Assembly: GCA_039024635.1 (NCBI GenBank)
Contig: JBCCQA010000004.1
Coordinates: forward strand, 62,001-126,000
Direction: 5' to 3'
DNA: 64,000 nucleotides
From: Kuafuiihalomonas sp039024635
Lineage (GTDB): Bacteria; Myxococcota; Kuafuiibacteriia; Kuafuiibacteriales; Kuafuiibacteriaceae
The notes under the pieces were generated by a model. The model was not told the origin of the DNA, did not search any database, and worked only from the letters and a program-made list of their open reading frames with translations. Shown here in pieces: positions 52,670 to 62,197 of this stretch. A program made the position numbers and the translations under genes. How positions within the stretch are numbered: the first letter of the stretch is position 1; each line of letters starts with the position of its first letter.

Positions 52670-54313
52670 TCAGGCTACGCGGAGCACGGCCTCGACGAAA
52701 CGGGGGTCGACCTGGGCGCCGGCCCGGCCAAGCAGCTCCCCTCGAAGCTGCTCGAGACCGACTGACAGCTCCCGCGCCACCGCCTGGTCCATAGCCTCGT
52801 CCAGGGAAGGGAGCGTGGGCGACGCGCCGGCGGCCAGGCGGACGGCCAGACGCTCCAGGGCAGCCCCATCCAGCGGCCGTACCTCGAAGGGCGCGCCGAG
52901 CAGGGTCCAAGCAGCGCCCGTGGTGAGGGCCACCCGCAAGGTCCGGTCGCGGGGATCGACTGGCAGGAGTGGCTCCTCGAGGGCCTGGAGCCGGTCCTGC
53001 AGCCCCAGGAGAGCCGAAGCCTGGCCGAGGGCTTCGGCATGGGACAGCGCCTGGCCCAACACGGCCAGCACGGCCGGACCCGCCACGGGTCGGGGGAGCT
53101 CGGCACGAGTCGGGTCGGCATCGACCGGTATCCGCTGGTCCAGGCCCTCCAGAAGCCTCAGGAGGTCGCTCTCGAGGCCCAGCTCATCCAAGGGGCCCAT
53201 AGACTGGACGCGGCGACGCATGCCCAGAAGGACGCCGTGGCCAACCCCGAACAAGGTCCGCAGATCGTGCCCCCGCAGTCGCTCGGTCCAAACGCCGGGA
53301 TCCTCGCTCTCGAGGCCGGCAGACAGGCCGAGGTCGATCCGACCCAGGGCCGTGGCGACGATCCACGCCAAGCCGTCGCGGTCGGCCAGTGCGACGTCCT
53401 CGGCCACGAGAAGGCCCGTAACCAAGCTGGCCAGCTCGGACTCCACTCGATTCGTGAGCTCGGGCGCCCTCTCGAGGGCTTCGGCCAGCAGGCCCGCCCG
53501 AAGGTGACGGCCCACGGCAACCGGGAGCCGACCCGGGGCCGGCTCGTCTTGCTCGGTCCCGCTCAGGGCCTCGGGTCCGAGCGGTGCCCAAAGAAGCAGC
53601 GCGCGCTCGCGGGGAGGAAAACCGAGGTCCTCCAGGCGAGCGTCTCGAAAGCGGAGGCTGAGCTCCTCCAGGGAGGAGCTCAGATCGGACTCGGCCAGGC
53701 GCATGATGGATGCAGCCCAATCCATGTCTTCGTCTCGATAGAGGTCTTCGACGATTCTGAGCGCGGTCTTGCGCTGCTCCTCATCCACCTCTTCCACTTC
53801 ATCCCAAGCCTCGTCCCTCTCATCGACCCGCCTCGCTTCGAAGACGAAGCGACCATCTGGCGTTTCATGCAGCTCTTCGGCCTCGGCCAGCCAAGACGGG
53901 ACCTGGTGGGCCGGATCGTCTTCGCTTGGGCGCACCGCGACCCGCAGCCGCCGCCGCAAGCAGGCCGCCAGAGCCTCCGGATCCATCCCTCGGACCGCCC
54001 GAAGGAAACATGACAGGTCTGCCTCTCGACACGCGTCGAGCCAAACGAACACGTCGGCGGGAGAAAGTGTCTGGGTCTGCCAGCTCTCGAAGTCGAACAG
54101 CGCCCGCAGCTGGTCGGTCGACATCCAGCGCAGCAGCGCCGTCGCGTCCTCGGTACCCAGCTCCTTGGCCAGAACGTAGGCGTCCAGTTCGGGCAGGGCG
54201 GCGATGGCCTTGGGCGCTTCGGGCTGATCGATCAAGGCCTCGACCTCGGCCCTACGACGAGCGCTTCGGATGATGCGGTCCCACGGTCGAAGAGACAGGA
54301 CGCCGTCGCTCAT
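52670..54313 (-). CDS. DUF6178-like protein
   Basis: 547 residues, largely helical. The N-terminal part (ALPELDAYVLAKELGTEDATALLRWMSTDQLRALFDFESWQ) resembles the DUF6178 family found in Deltaproteobacteria, which has no known function; this match is from memory of the pattern and is moderate. There are repeated acidic helices (DERDEAWDEVEEVDEEQRKTALRIVEDLY) and a C-terminal block with SLDEAMDQAVARELSVGLEQLRGELLGRAG. No signal, membrane segment or catalytic motif noted. Co-transcribed with the SUMF1 lipoprotein. Divergent from sdhC by 119 bp. Confidence 0.6.
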   Translation of the reverse strand: MSDGVLSLRPWDRIIRSARRRAEVEALIDQPEAPKAIAALPELDAYVLAKELGTEDATALLRWMSTDQLRALFDFESWQTQTLSPADVFVWLDACREADLSCFLRAVRGMDPEALAACLRRRLRVAVRPSEDDPAHQVPSWLAEAEELHETPDGRFVFEARRVDERDEAWDEVEEVDEEQRKTALRIVEDLYRDEDMDWAASIMRLAESDLSSSLEELSLRFRDARLEDLGFPPRERALLLWAPLGPEALSGTEQDEPAPGRLPVAVGRHLRAGLLAEALERAPELTNRVESELASLVTGLLVAEDVALADRDGLAWIVATALGRIDLGLSAGLESEDPGVWTERLRGHDLRTLFGVGHGVLLGMRRRVQSMGPLDELGLESDLLRLLEGLDQRIPVDADPTRAELPRPVAGPAVLAVLGQALSHAEALGQASALLGLQDRLQALEEPLLPVDPRDRTLRVALTTGAAWTLLGAPFEVRPLDGAALERLAVRLAAGASPTLPSLDEAMDQAVARELSVGLEQLRGELLGRAGAQVDPRFVEAVLRVA

Positions 54314-54432
54314 CCCCTGCCGATGCCAAAGCCCTTCGTCCCTGACAAGCGAACGCTAGTACGGGCCGCTCCCTCAGCGGTTCCGGATCTGCGCTTGACT
54401 GGGATCCAGGTTCGGAGCGACCTGGTGTCGAG

Positions 54433-55068
54433 ATGTCTGGTGCCGCGTCCATTCTCAAGAAGATGCTGATGGCCCTGACCGGCTTGGCCTGGTTCGGGTT
54501 CCTGGTCGGCCACCTCAGCGGCAACTTCCTCATGTTCAAGGGGCCCGAGGCGTTCAACCACTACGCCGAGTTTCTGGAGTCGACGGGCGCGCTTCTCATC
54601 GCGGCCGAGTTGGGTCTCATAGCCTTCTTGGCGCTGCACGTGGGCACCGCTGCCAAGCTGGTCCTGGAAAACCGCAGCGCTCGGCGTCGGGGCTACGCCG
54701 TCTCCGCCACCAACGGTCAGGCAAGTTGGGGCTCCCGCACCATGGCCGTCGCGGGCACGATCCTTCTCGCCTTCATCATCTTGCACGTAAGGCAGTTCAA
54801 GTTCGGCGATCACACACAAGAGTTCGGACTGTGGGGTCTGGTCATCCGAAGCTTCCAGGATCCTCTTGTGGTCGGTGGGTACGTGGTCGCGATGCTGGCT
54901 CTAGGTCTACATCTGAGCCACGGCTTCGGAAGCGCTTTTCAGTCCCTGGGCGTCATTCGCCCCACCTGGCGGGCCAACCTGCGCATCCTGGGCGTCGCCT
55001 TTGGTTGGGCGATCGCCCTCGGATTCATTAGTCTGCCCGTGTACGCGTTCTTTTTCGAGAGCGCTTGA
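54433..55068 (+). CDS. sdhC: Succinate dehydrogenase cytochrome b subunit
   Basis: 211 residues with five membrane helices, the single-subunit anchor type found with B. subtilis/Bacteroides-style enzymes (no SdhD). Histidines placed to hold two heme b groups are in LVGHLSGN, ALHVGTA, ILHVRQFK and LGLHLSHGFGSAFQSLG. It anchors SdhAB to the inner membrane and passes electrons to or from menaquinone. First gene of sdhCAB; the sdhA ATG is 8 bp past its stop. Confidence 0.91.
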   Translation: MSGAASILKKMLMALTGLAWFGFLVGHLSGNFLMFKGPEAFNHYAEFLESTGALLIAAELGLIAFLALHVGTAAKLVLENRSARRRGYAVSATNGQASWGSRTMAVAGTILLAFIILHVRQFKFGDHTQEFGLWGLVIRSFQDPLVVGGYVVAMLALGLHLSHGFGSAFQSLGVIRPTWRANLRILGVAFGWAIALGFISLPVYAFFFESA

Positions 55069-55076
55069 GGAACACC

Positions 55077-56990
55077 ATGATGCTCGACAGCAAAGTCCCG
55101 TCCGGCCCCATCGACAAGAAGTGGGAGAATCACCGCTTCGACCTGAAGCTGGTCAACCCGGCCAACAAGCGCAAGCACTCCGTCATCGTGGTCGGGACCG
55201 GCCTGGCCGGGGCCTCGGCCAGCGCCACCCTCGCCGAGCTCGGGTACAAGGTCCACGCATTCTGCTTCCACGACAGCCCTCGCCGCGCTCACTCCATCGC
55301 CGCTCAGGGCGGCATCAACGCAGCCAAGAACTACCAGAACGACGGCGACAGCGTGTACCGACTCTTCTACGACACGGTGAAGGGCGGCGACTACCGCTCC
55401 CGTGAGGCCAACGTGCACCGATTGGCCGAGGTCAGCGTCAACATCATCGACCAGTGCGTCGCGCAAGGCGTGCCGTTCGCTCGAGAGTACGGCGGCGTCC
55501 TTGCCAACCGCTCGTTTGGCGGGGCTCAGGTCAGCCGAACCTTCTACGCCAAGGGTCAGACGGGCCAGCAGCTCTTGCTCGGCGCGTACAGCGCCCTTCA
55601 GCGTCAGATCAACACCGGCAAGGTGAAGATGCACACCAAGCACGAGATGCTCGACATCGTCGTCGTGGACGGAAAGTGCGTCGGAATCATCACCCGCAAC
55701 CTCATGACCGGGAAGATGGAGCGCTGGTCGGCGGACGCGGTGTGTCTCGCCACCGGCGGCTACTCCAACGTCTTCTACCTCTCGACCAATGCCAAGGGCT
55801 GCAACGTGACCGCGACCCACCGTGCCTACAGGAAGGGCGCCCTCTTCGCGAACCCTTGCTACACCCAGATTCACCCGACCTGCATCCCGGTCTCGGGCGA
55901 TCACCAGTCCAAGCTGACCCTCATGTCAGAGTCGCTGCGGAACGACGGCCGAGTGTGGGTCCCCAAGCAAACCGGCGACAAACGGGCGGCTCGAGACATC
56001 CCCGACGACGAGCGGGACTACTACTTGGAACGGAAGTACCCAGCATTTGGAAACCTCGTGCCTCGTGACGTGGCGAGCCGCTCGGCCAAGGCGATGACCG
56101 ATGAGGGTCGAGGCGTTGGCGCGACGGGTCTAGGCGTCTACTTGGACTTTCGAGACGCCATCAAGCGGGACGGTCGAGACGCCATCGAGGCCCGCTACGG
56201 CAACCTCTTCGACATCTACAAAGAGATCACCGACGAGAACGCATACGAAACGCCGATGCGCATCTATCCGGCGCCCCACTACACGATGGGAGGGCTATGG
56301 GTGGACTACAACTTGATGACCACGATCCCAGGCCTCTTCGCGCTCGGCGAGGCCAACTTCTCGGACCACGGCGCCAATCGCCTCGGAGCGAGCGCGCTCA
56401 TGCAGGGACTGGCCGACGGCTACTTCGTCATTCCCTACACCCTGGGCGGCTACATCGCGACGGAGTCGCCGGGCGAGATGGACACCAACCACCCCGCCTT
56501 CGCCGACGCGGAGCGCGAAGCGACGGCGCGACTTCAGAAGATCATCGACATCAAAGGCAAGACGCCCGTCGACGTCTTCCACCGCCGTCTAGGCCGAGAG
56601 GTCTGGGACAAGTGCGGCATGTCGCGCAACGGTGAGGGGCTGGAGAGGCTGGTCGACTTCATCCGGGAGACCAGGGAAGAGTTCTGGGCGGACGCAAACG
56701 TCACCGGTTCCCAGGACAGCTTCAACCAGAACCTGGAGCGTGCCGGACGGGTGGCTGATTTCCTCGAGTTCGCGGAGTTGATGGCCACCGATGCTCTGCA
56801 TCGCGACGAGTCCTGTGGTGGGCACTTCCGGGAAGAGCATCAGACCCCTGAAGGCGAAGCAAAGCGAAACGACGAAGACTTCTGCTACGTGGCCGCCTGG
56901 GAGCACCAGGGCGTGGGCGAGCGACCGACGCTTCACAAAGAAGATCTCGATTTCGAGTACGTAAAGCTCACCCAGCGCTCCTACAAGTGA
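55077..56990 (+). CDS. sdhA: Succinate dehydrogenase/fumarate reductase flavoprotein
   Basis: 637 residues from ATG 55077 (GAGG 6 bases upstream); TTG 55065 lies on the sdhC stop. FAD-binding VIVVGTGLAGASASATLAELG near 37-57, SIAAQGGINAAKNYQNDGDS with the flavin-linking His replaced by Ser-Ile-Ala context (the 'HS' pair is RRAHSIAAQGG, His present), GGAQVSRTFYAKGQTGQQLL, THRAYRKGALFANP..QIHPT and YTMGGLWVDY. All catalytic Arg/His positions for succinate oxidation appear present. Shared architecture with non-covalent bacterial fumarate reductases, so direction of reaction is inferred from family. Confidence 0.94.
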   Translation: MMLDSKVPSGPIDKKWENHRFDLKLVNPANKRKHSVIVVGTGLAGASASATLAELGYKVHAFCFHDSPRRAHSIAAQGGINAAKNYQNDGDSVYRLFYDTVKGGDYRSREANVHRLAEVSVNIIDQCVAQGVPFAREYGGVLANRSFGGAQVSRTFYAKGQTGQQLLLGAYSALQRQINTGKVKMHTKHEMLDIVVVDGKCVGIITRNLMTGKMERWSADAVCLATGGYSNVFYLSTNAKGCNVTATHRAYRKGALFANPCYTQIHPTCIPVSGDHQSKLTLMSESLRNDGRVWVPKQTGDKRAARDIPDDERDYYLERKYPAFGNLVPRDVASRSAKAMTDEGRGVGATGLGVYLDFRDAIKRDGRDAIEARYGNLFDIYKEITDENAYETPMRIYPAPHYTMGGLWVDYNLMTTIPGLFALGEANFSDHGANRLGASALMQGLADGYFVIPYTLGGYIATESPGEMDTNHPAFADAEREATARLQKIIDIKGKTPVDVFHRRLGREVWDKCGMSRNGEGLERLVDFIRETREEFWADANVTGSQDSFNQNLERAGRVADFLEFAELMATDALHRDESCGGHFREEHQTPEGEAKRNDEDFCYVAAWEHQGVGERPTLHKEDLDFEYVKLTQRSYK

Positions 56991-57003
56991 GGTTTAGGCA
57001 AAG

Positions 57004-57765
57004 ATGAATTTCACCCTACGCATCTGGCGACAGGCCAAGCCCGAAGCCAAAGGGCACTTCGAGACGATCGAGGCCAAAGGCATCTCCCCCGACAGCTCTT
57101 TCCTCGAGATGCTCGACGTCGTGAACAACGGGCTCGAGTCGGAGAGCCAGGACCCGGTCGCCTTCGACTCCGACTGCCGCGAGGGCATCTGCGGCACCTG
57201 CGGCATGGTCATCAACGGCGTCCCCCACGGCGACGGAAAGCTGAAGGCCACTTGCCAGATCTACATGCGGGAGTTCGAGGACGGGGCCACGATCACCTTA
57301 GAGCCCTACAACGCCAATTCCTTCCCCATGGTGAAGGATCTGGTCGTGGATCGGGAGGCCTTCGACCGAATCCAGCAGGCGGGCGGCTACGTCAGCGTCA
57401 ACACCGGTGTGGGGGTGGATGGCAACGCCATTCCCATCGCCAAGGAGTACGCGGACGAGGCCTTCCTGGCCGCCCAGTGCATTGGCTGCGGCGCCTGCGT
57501 AGCCACCTGCAAGAACAACTCGGCCATGCTCTTCACGAGCGCCAAGGTCGCCCACCTTGCGCTCCTGCCCCAAGGCCAACCCGAGCGGTACCAGCGGGTC
57601 GTCAACATGGTCCATCAAATGGACGCCGAGGGCTTCGGCAACTGCACCAGCGAGCGGGAGTGCGAAGCCGTATGCCCCAAGGGCATCAGCGTGACGAACA
57701 TTGCTCGGATGAACCGGGACTACATGTGGGCGCGCCTCAGGGGTTACAAGCCGACGAACGTTTGA
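57004..57765 (+). CDS. sdhB: Succinate dehydrogenase iron-sulfur subunit
   Basis: 253 residues. N-terminal [2Fe-2S] site DCREGICGTCGMVING with a later C (KATCQIYM); C-terminal [4Fe-4S]/[3Fe-4S] sites CIGCGACVATCKN and CEAVCPKGI, with CTSERECEA between. Passes electrons from the flavin in SdhA to the heme in SdhC. It starts 13 bp after sdhA and closes the sdhCAB operon. No clear terminator follows. Confidence 0.95.
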   Translation: MNFTLRIWRQAKPEAKGHFETIEAKGISPDSSFLEMLDVVNNGLESESQDPVAFDSDCREGICGTCGMVINGVPHGDGKLKATCQIYMREFEDGATITLEPYNANSFPMVKDLVVDREAFDRIQQAGGYVSVNTGVGVDGNAIPIAKEYADEAFLAAQCIGCGACVATCKNNSAMLFTSAKVAHLALLPQGQPERYQRVVNMVHQMDAEGFGNCTSERECEAVCPKGISVTNIARMNRDYMWARLRGYKPTNV

Positions 57766-58214
57766 GCACTCCCTCGGAATACGGCCGGGGTAGTGCCTTC
57801 GGGGGTACATGTCGACCGGGTCGACCGTTCGGGGCTCACGAGTGGCGTCGGCCAGTGGGCAGGTCTTGGGTTTGTCTCTCACTACTTCGGGCTCGAGCGT
57901 GCCGAGCTCTCGCCTCCCGACGACGTGACCCCTGCCACCCTCTGGAGAGGCTTTGACTTCGTCTGCTCTGGGCTCCGGGCTCCCGGGGGGGCTTGTGGAG
58001 CTTCGGCTGGCAAGGCGGGGACCAGGCGCTGTAGACCTCGGGACCGAACAGCCGCCCGTGCAGTGGGCGGTCCTGAGCTCGGCGACCATCCGATCGAGCA
58101 CCTTGACGTCGGCTCCTGTGCCCGGCGGGCTGAGGGGACGGTTGAGGACGTCGCGCCAAGGCGGCTCGCACCGACCTCCCTCGAGGGGCGCAACGTGCGG
58201 GATCAGAGGGGACG
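57766..58214. other. unexplained 450-bp stretch between sdhB and the terminator of the next gene
   Basis: No credible gene on either strand. Open frames exist because of high GC, but their third-position G/C bias is mixed and none looks like a protein throughout; short protein-like pieces occur in different frames. It may be a decayed gene or an untranslated RNA. No tRNA, RNase P, tmRNA or SRP RNA signature was seen. Confidence 0.5.
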
Positions 58215-58252
58215 GGATCAAGAAAGCCCTCGCCACGCCGTGACGAGGGCTT
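58215..58252 (-). terminator. Rho-independent terminator after the Ig-domain lipoprotein
   Basis: On the minus strand: 9-bp stem AAGCCCTCG/CGAGGGCTT around an 11-base loop that can pair further, followed by TTCTTGATC. It lies about 60 bp after the lipoprotein stop. Confidence 0.72.
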
Positions 58253-58313
58253 GGGAGGTCCGGGGCGGGGCACCCGAGGGGGGCGGCCACCGGACTTCAG
58301 GGTGTCCGTAGGC

Positions 58314-59918
58314 TCAGAGACAGGGTCCAGCCACCTCGAGCGTGAAGCTCTGGGCACCGGTCTGGTTCCGGCTGTCGTACACCGTCGCGTCCACCGTGAA
58401 GGTGCCGGAGCTCGTCGCTGTGCCCACGATGGTCACGGGATTCGATTGCGCTTGGAAGTCGAGACCTTCAGGGAGTCCGTCGATATCCCAGCCGTAGGGG
58501 GCTAGCCCGTCGTCGGCCTCGAGCTGGAGGTCACCCGCCGTCACGGGCGCGCCGCAGGTGATGGGGGGGAGCGGACCGCCCGGAGTCACGACGGCCACGG
58601 GCTGGATGGCCGCGCCCACGCGAACCTCGAATCGGCGACGCGCCACCTGGTCCTGGTCAGAGTCTTCGAGGCAAAGCTCGAATTCGGTGATGCCTCGATC
58701 AGAGGGCGCGCCCGCGAAGATCGCGGCCGGCGTACCATTGGTCAGCATCATGCCGGCCGGCAGCTCGCCGTCGCAGACCTCCCAGCTGTAGCCCTCCTGG
58801 GTCCCGCCAGTGCCGAAGACCTCGAACTCGTAGGGGACGTTTTGCTCCAACTGCGGGAAGGCGAAGAATTCCTCTTCCGGCGCGGGAACGAGCCGGTTCA
58901 AACGACCCGTGACGCGAAGGGGCGGATCCCGGGGACGGATGGCCGGGAACAGCGAGGTACCGGCCCGCTCACGGACGCTGTCGATGACGTTGACGCGAAA
59001 AGCGAAGCTGCCGGTCTCGGTGGGGATGCCGCGGAGCAGAGTGCAGGACTCGCCAGGCTGAACCGGAAGCAGTTCGATACCTGGAGGAACACCCCCGTCC
59101 TGACCCAGAACGAACTCGTAGGGGGGGACGCCGCCTTCGGCGCACACCTCACACTCGTAGAGGTCGTCCACCTTACCGTTCTCAGGATCGTCGCAGTTAA
59201 TGACGATCTCGAGAGTCGAAGTAAAGGTGTTGACCACCAAGACGAAGCTGGCCTGAGCCACGGCGCCGTTCACGTCAGAGGCCTGCACCTGGAAGCTGAA
59301 GGTACCCCGTCGCTGGAACTCCCCGGATAGCGCGCCATCCTCGGTGAGCACGAGCCCCGGGGGGAGGGCCGAAACGTTGGTCGCGGAGAAGACGTAGGGG
59401 GCGCCGGCTCCGCCGCTGGCCGAGAATTGGGCATCGACCATGTCGCCCACGATCCAGCTATTGCCCGGCCGACCCACGGGCTCGGTGGGGAAGGTGTCCA
59501 GGCCTTCGGCCGTGATGGCAATGGCATCAGGGTCCGGGTTCACGTTGATCGTAAGGTCGATGGTGCTCTCAGCGTCCGTCGAGTCAGTCACGCGAAGGGT
59601 GAAGGCAAAGCTGCCCGCTACGCGTGGACGTCCAGAGATCTCGAGCGGATTGAGCTGCGAGGTCACGAAGAGCCCGGGAGGCAGAGCCTGGGAACCATCT
59701 TCGCCGGCGATGACCTGCCAACGGATCTGCCGCTGAGTGCCGTTCAAGGCTTCGATCGTCGCTCGATAGTCGACGCCGACCGTACCGTCGGGGAGCGATG
59801 TCTCGGCGATTTCGATGGGGTCGGGGTCGGGAATGGTCGTGAAAGGCAGATCGTCGCCGCAGCTGGCCATCACGGTGATCCCGACCACAGAAAGAGAGAG
59901 GGGGAGAATGCGCTTCAT
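58314..59918 (-). CDS. Lipoprotein with putative-Ig (He_PIG-like) repeats
   Basis: 534 residues from ATG 59918 (AGGA upstream). Signal ending VMASC is a lipobox, then GDD. The body has about five Ig-like repeats with the He_PIG pattern 'LPPGL...G...G.P' (QALPPGLFVTSQLNPLEISGRPRVAGS, VSALPPGLVLTEDGALSGEFQRRGT, DGELPAGMMLTNGTPAAIFAG, DGLPEGLDFQAQ). Cys pairs suggest disulfides in the periplasm or outside. Similar repeats occur in the MYXO-CTERM proteins at 41-51 kb, but here the anchor is a lipid. Probably surface-exposed, non-catalytic. Confidence 0.82.
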   Translation of the reverse strand: MKRILPLSLSVVGITVMASCGDDLPFTTIPDPDPIEIAETSLPDGTVGVDYRATIEALNGTQRQIRWQVIAGEDGSQALPPGLFVTSQLNPLEISGRPRVAGSFAFTLRVTDSTDAESTIDLTINVNPDPDAIAITAEGLDTFPTEPVGRPGNSWIVGDMVDAQFSASGGAGAPYVFSATNVSALPPGLVLTEDGALSGEFQRRGTFSFQVQASDVNGAVAQASFVLVVNTFTSTLEIVINCDDPENGKVDDLYECEVCAEGGVPPYEFVLGQDGGVPPGIELLPVQPGESCTLLRGIPTETGSFAFRVNVIDSVRERAGTSLFPAIRPRDPPLRVTGRLNRLVPAPEEEFFAFPQLEQNVPYEFEVFGTGGTQEGYSWEVCDGELPAGMMLTNGTPAAIFAGAPSDRGITEFELCLEDSDQDQVARRRFEVRVGAAIQPVAVVTPGGPLPPITCGAPVTAGDLQLEADDGLAPYGWDIDGLPEGLDFQAQSNPVTIVGTATSSGTFTVDATVYDSRNQTGAQSFTLEVAGPCL

Positions 59919-60147
59919 CGTGGGAATCCTCTTGGCCGGGCGCACTGTGTCACGCTCGGCGACGGTGAACCTTGCGCAGGAGGAACCCACCCGTAAAGAG
60001 CGGTGGCCTCACCTCTCACCCCTTTTTACGGAATGAACGTGTTTTCACCGACGTTTAGCCCTCTTTGTCGCCCTGTTTTGTAAGGGTTATCTCTAGGCCC
60101 GTCGTGCAGGGACGCGTCACACCGCGTTCAAAAAGCAACGCCCGGCG
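59919..60147. other. AT-richer gap between the Ig lipoprotein and the TPR gene
   Basis: No gene seen. It carries an inverted repeat CCGTAAA/TTTACGG (59991-59997 and 60025-60031) that may be a control site for the lipoprotein gene. Promoter boxes were not clear. Confidence 0.4.
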
Positions 60148-62067
60148 TCAGAGTTCGGACAGCGATTCGACCGCACCCTCGGCCTGCTGTTCGGTCTCGA
60201 GCTTACGCTCCAGCAGCCGCTCGATGTCCCGGGTCCGCTGCTGCTTCTTGAGCCAGAAGGTGTCCAGCACCCCTACCTCCGCCCGCATCGCCGCATCGGA
60301 AAGGAAGCTGCGCACCTCTTCCAGAGCGGCCTGTGCTGCTGCATCGGACTCGGGACCAGCCTGTCGTGCCAGGGCCTCGGCCTCGCGAAGCAGACTCTCC
60401 AGCTCCCGCTGAACCGAACTCAAGCGCCTTCGTGCGTCCTGAAACAGTGCTTGGGATCGCGCTTCCAGTCTCGACAAGTCAGCTTGCAGCTGACGTCGTG
60501 CCTCTCGAAGTCGGTCCCGTAGGTCGGCCGGTGAGTCTCTGTCTGCGACCACCGCGCCGCCGAGGTGGGCTTGGGCCCCCGAAGCACCGCTCTGCCCCAG
60601 ATGCTCGAGCAGGTGATCCAATTCGCCGAGCAGCTTCACCATGTTCCGCTTCCGAAAGCGCAGGTCGGGAAAGGCATCGGGCGAATCTAGCCGCGCCTGA
60701 TAGCGTGCGATCCGATCGGCCACGCTGGAAGCATCGGCGCTCGCCTCGGCCACGCCGCGCTCTACGCGGTAGGCTTGATCGACGGCGGGCGTCCAGGCGT
60801 CCCCGAACAGCGTGGCCGGACCCGGCGCCAGCGGGTGGGATAGCCGATCTCCTCGGTCGACAGCCTCGGCCCGGGCGACGGCGGATCGCTCCATGCCTTG
60901 AAACAAGAACTCAGACGGGTCGTCGACTTCGTCCATGAAGCCCGCGAAAGCCTCCGCTTGGGCCGCGAAGCGCGTCTCCAAGTTTGCGTAGGCGGCCAGT
61001 GAGTCCTCGTAGCGACGGAGATGAGCGAGAAGGGAAGCGCCGAAAAGCTGCGCATCGACGAAGCGCTCGCCCGCCGCCCCTCGATCTTCGAAACAGGCCA
61101 GGCGATCCAGAGCCTCCCGGGGACGCTCCATTTCAAGCGTCAAGTAGGCCTGCTCCCAGCAGGCCTCCTGATGCAGGTGCATATCTTCGGGCACGGCGCG
61201 GTAGGCTTCGTAGGCCTCCTCCAGCGCCCCCCTCTCGTACAAGAGCCGCCCAGACGAGAGCGCAGCCAAGCCCCGAACCTCCCGCTCCCGGGCCTCCACG
61301 GCCTCGACCCGCCGAAGGCGGGCGGGAATCGGCCAATCCTTCAGGGCCGAGAACCAGGCCTCGGCATCGCTCAAGTTACCGTCTTCGACGAAAAGGACGC
61401 CGGCCAGGTAGGCGGCTCTCGACCCATAGCGACTCCCCGAATCGACCTCGGCCAGGATTCCTCGGGCGCGGGCCCGATCACGGCGCCGAAGCGCGAAAGC
61501 AACCTCGTAGCGGGCCGCCCCCGCCAGGTCTTGATCGGCCGCCGCCAGGGCGCCTCCTGACTGCATGGCCTCGAAAACCTCCACCGCGCCATCGCTGCGC
61601 TGATGGCGCCGGGCGAGGCGAAACCATCGTGCCCCTGCTTCGGCTACCGCCTCCGGGTCGGCACCGGTTGCGGTCACCGCTCGTCGGGCCAAGGCCATCG
61701 CGCCAAAATCCTCGCCGGATCGCTCCAGCACCTCGGACGCCAGCAGCAGTCCGGGCACGTAGGCGTCGGACGACGCAAAGCTCGGCACCTCCAGCTGAGC
61801 GAGCACTCGACGGAGGGCCCGCTCGGGCTGGCCCAGGGCAAGGTCTATCTCGGCCTGGCCGAGCAGAAATCGCGGGTCGCTGGCCGGCTCGGGCACGGCC
61901 GAAGGACCGACGGGGTGTGTCTGGTAGTAGGCGATCGTACGTTCGATCCGTAGGACGCCCTTCTGGAGCGCACTACCGTCGGCCTCATGGGCCTGGGTCT
62001 GGGCCGGCGACATGAAAAGGAGCGCCGCCACGAGGGTGCTCCGCTGTATGCGTGCGCGCACGATCAC
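60148..62067 (-). CDS. Secreted tetratricopeptide-repeat/coiled-coil protein
   Basis: About 639 residues, start uncertain between GTGs at 62067 and 62061 (an extension to 62121 exists but precedes the signal). Signal-like STLVAALLFMSPAQTQA then HEADG. The first 330 residues carry TPR-type helix pairs (FLLGQAEIDLALGQPERALRRVLAQL, LSSGRLLYERGALEEAYEAYRAVPED, DRLACFEDRG). The last 200 are long charged helices (LRDRLREARRQLQADLSRLEARSQALFQDARRRLSS) likely forming a coiled coil. Probably a periplasmic assembly scaffold. It is divergent from the topoisomerase gene. Confidence 0.75.
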   Translation of the reverse strand: MIVRARIQRSTLVAALLFMSPAQTQAHEADGSALQKGVLRIERTIAYYQTHPVGPSAVPEPASDPRFLLGQAEIDLALGQPERALRRVLAQLEVPSFASSDAYVPGLLLASEVLERSGEDFGAMALARRAVTATGADPEAVAEAGARWFRLARRHQRSDGAVEVFEAMQSGGALAAADQDLAGAARYEVAFALRRRDRARARGILAEVDSGSRYGSRAAYLAGVLFVEDGNLSDAEAWFSALKDWPIPARLRRVEAVEAREREVRGLAALSSGRLLYERGALEEAYEAYRAVPEDMHLHQEACWEQAYLTLEMERPREALDRLACFEDRGAAGERFVDAQLFGASLLAHLRRYEDSLAAYANLETRFAAQAEAFAGFMDEVDDPSEFLFQGMERSAVARAEAVDRGDRLSHPLAPGPATLFGDAWTPAVDQAYRVERGVAEASADASSVADRIARYQARLDSPDAFPDLRFRKRNMVKLLGELDHLLEHLGQSGASGAQAHLGGAVVADRDSPADLRDRLREARRQLQADLSRLEARSQALFQDARRRLSSVQRELESLLREAEALARQAGPESDAAAQAALEEVRSFLSDAAMRAEVGVLDTFWLKKQQRTRDIERLLERKLETEQQAEGAVESLSEL

Positions 62068-62156
62068 ATCTGTGTGCCTGCAAGCTGGGCGCCTAGACAC
62101 CAACTGAATTCGTCTACCCACGAGGAACCCCGTCCATTTCCCCCGAGGGCCTGGAT

Positions 62157-62185
62157 TTGACCGGGATCAGGCCCGAGGCTAAAGC
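62157..62185 (+). promoter_or_regulatory. promoter for the type IIA topoisomerase A subunit
   Basis: TTGACC (62157-62162), 17-base spacer, TAAAGC (62180-62185). The ATG at 62198 follows 12 bases later and has no Shine-Dalgarno, so the message would have a 5-6 nt leader. Confidence 0.5.
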
Positions 62186-62197
62186 GGACCTGAACAG

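Noticed and set aside
57298..58290. 330-residue minus ORF after sdhB
   Set aside because: It runs across the real sdhB gene on the other strand and has a mixed composition with no family likeness.
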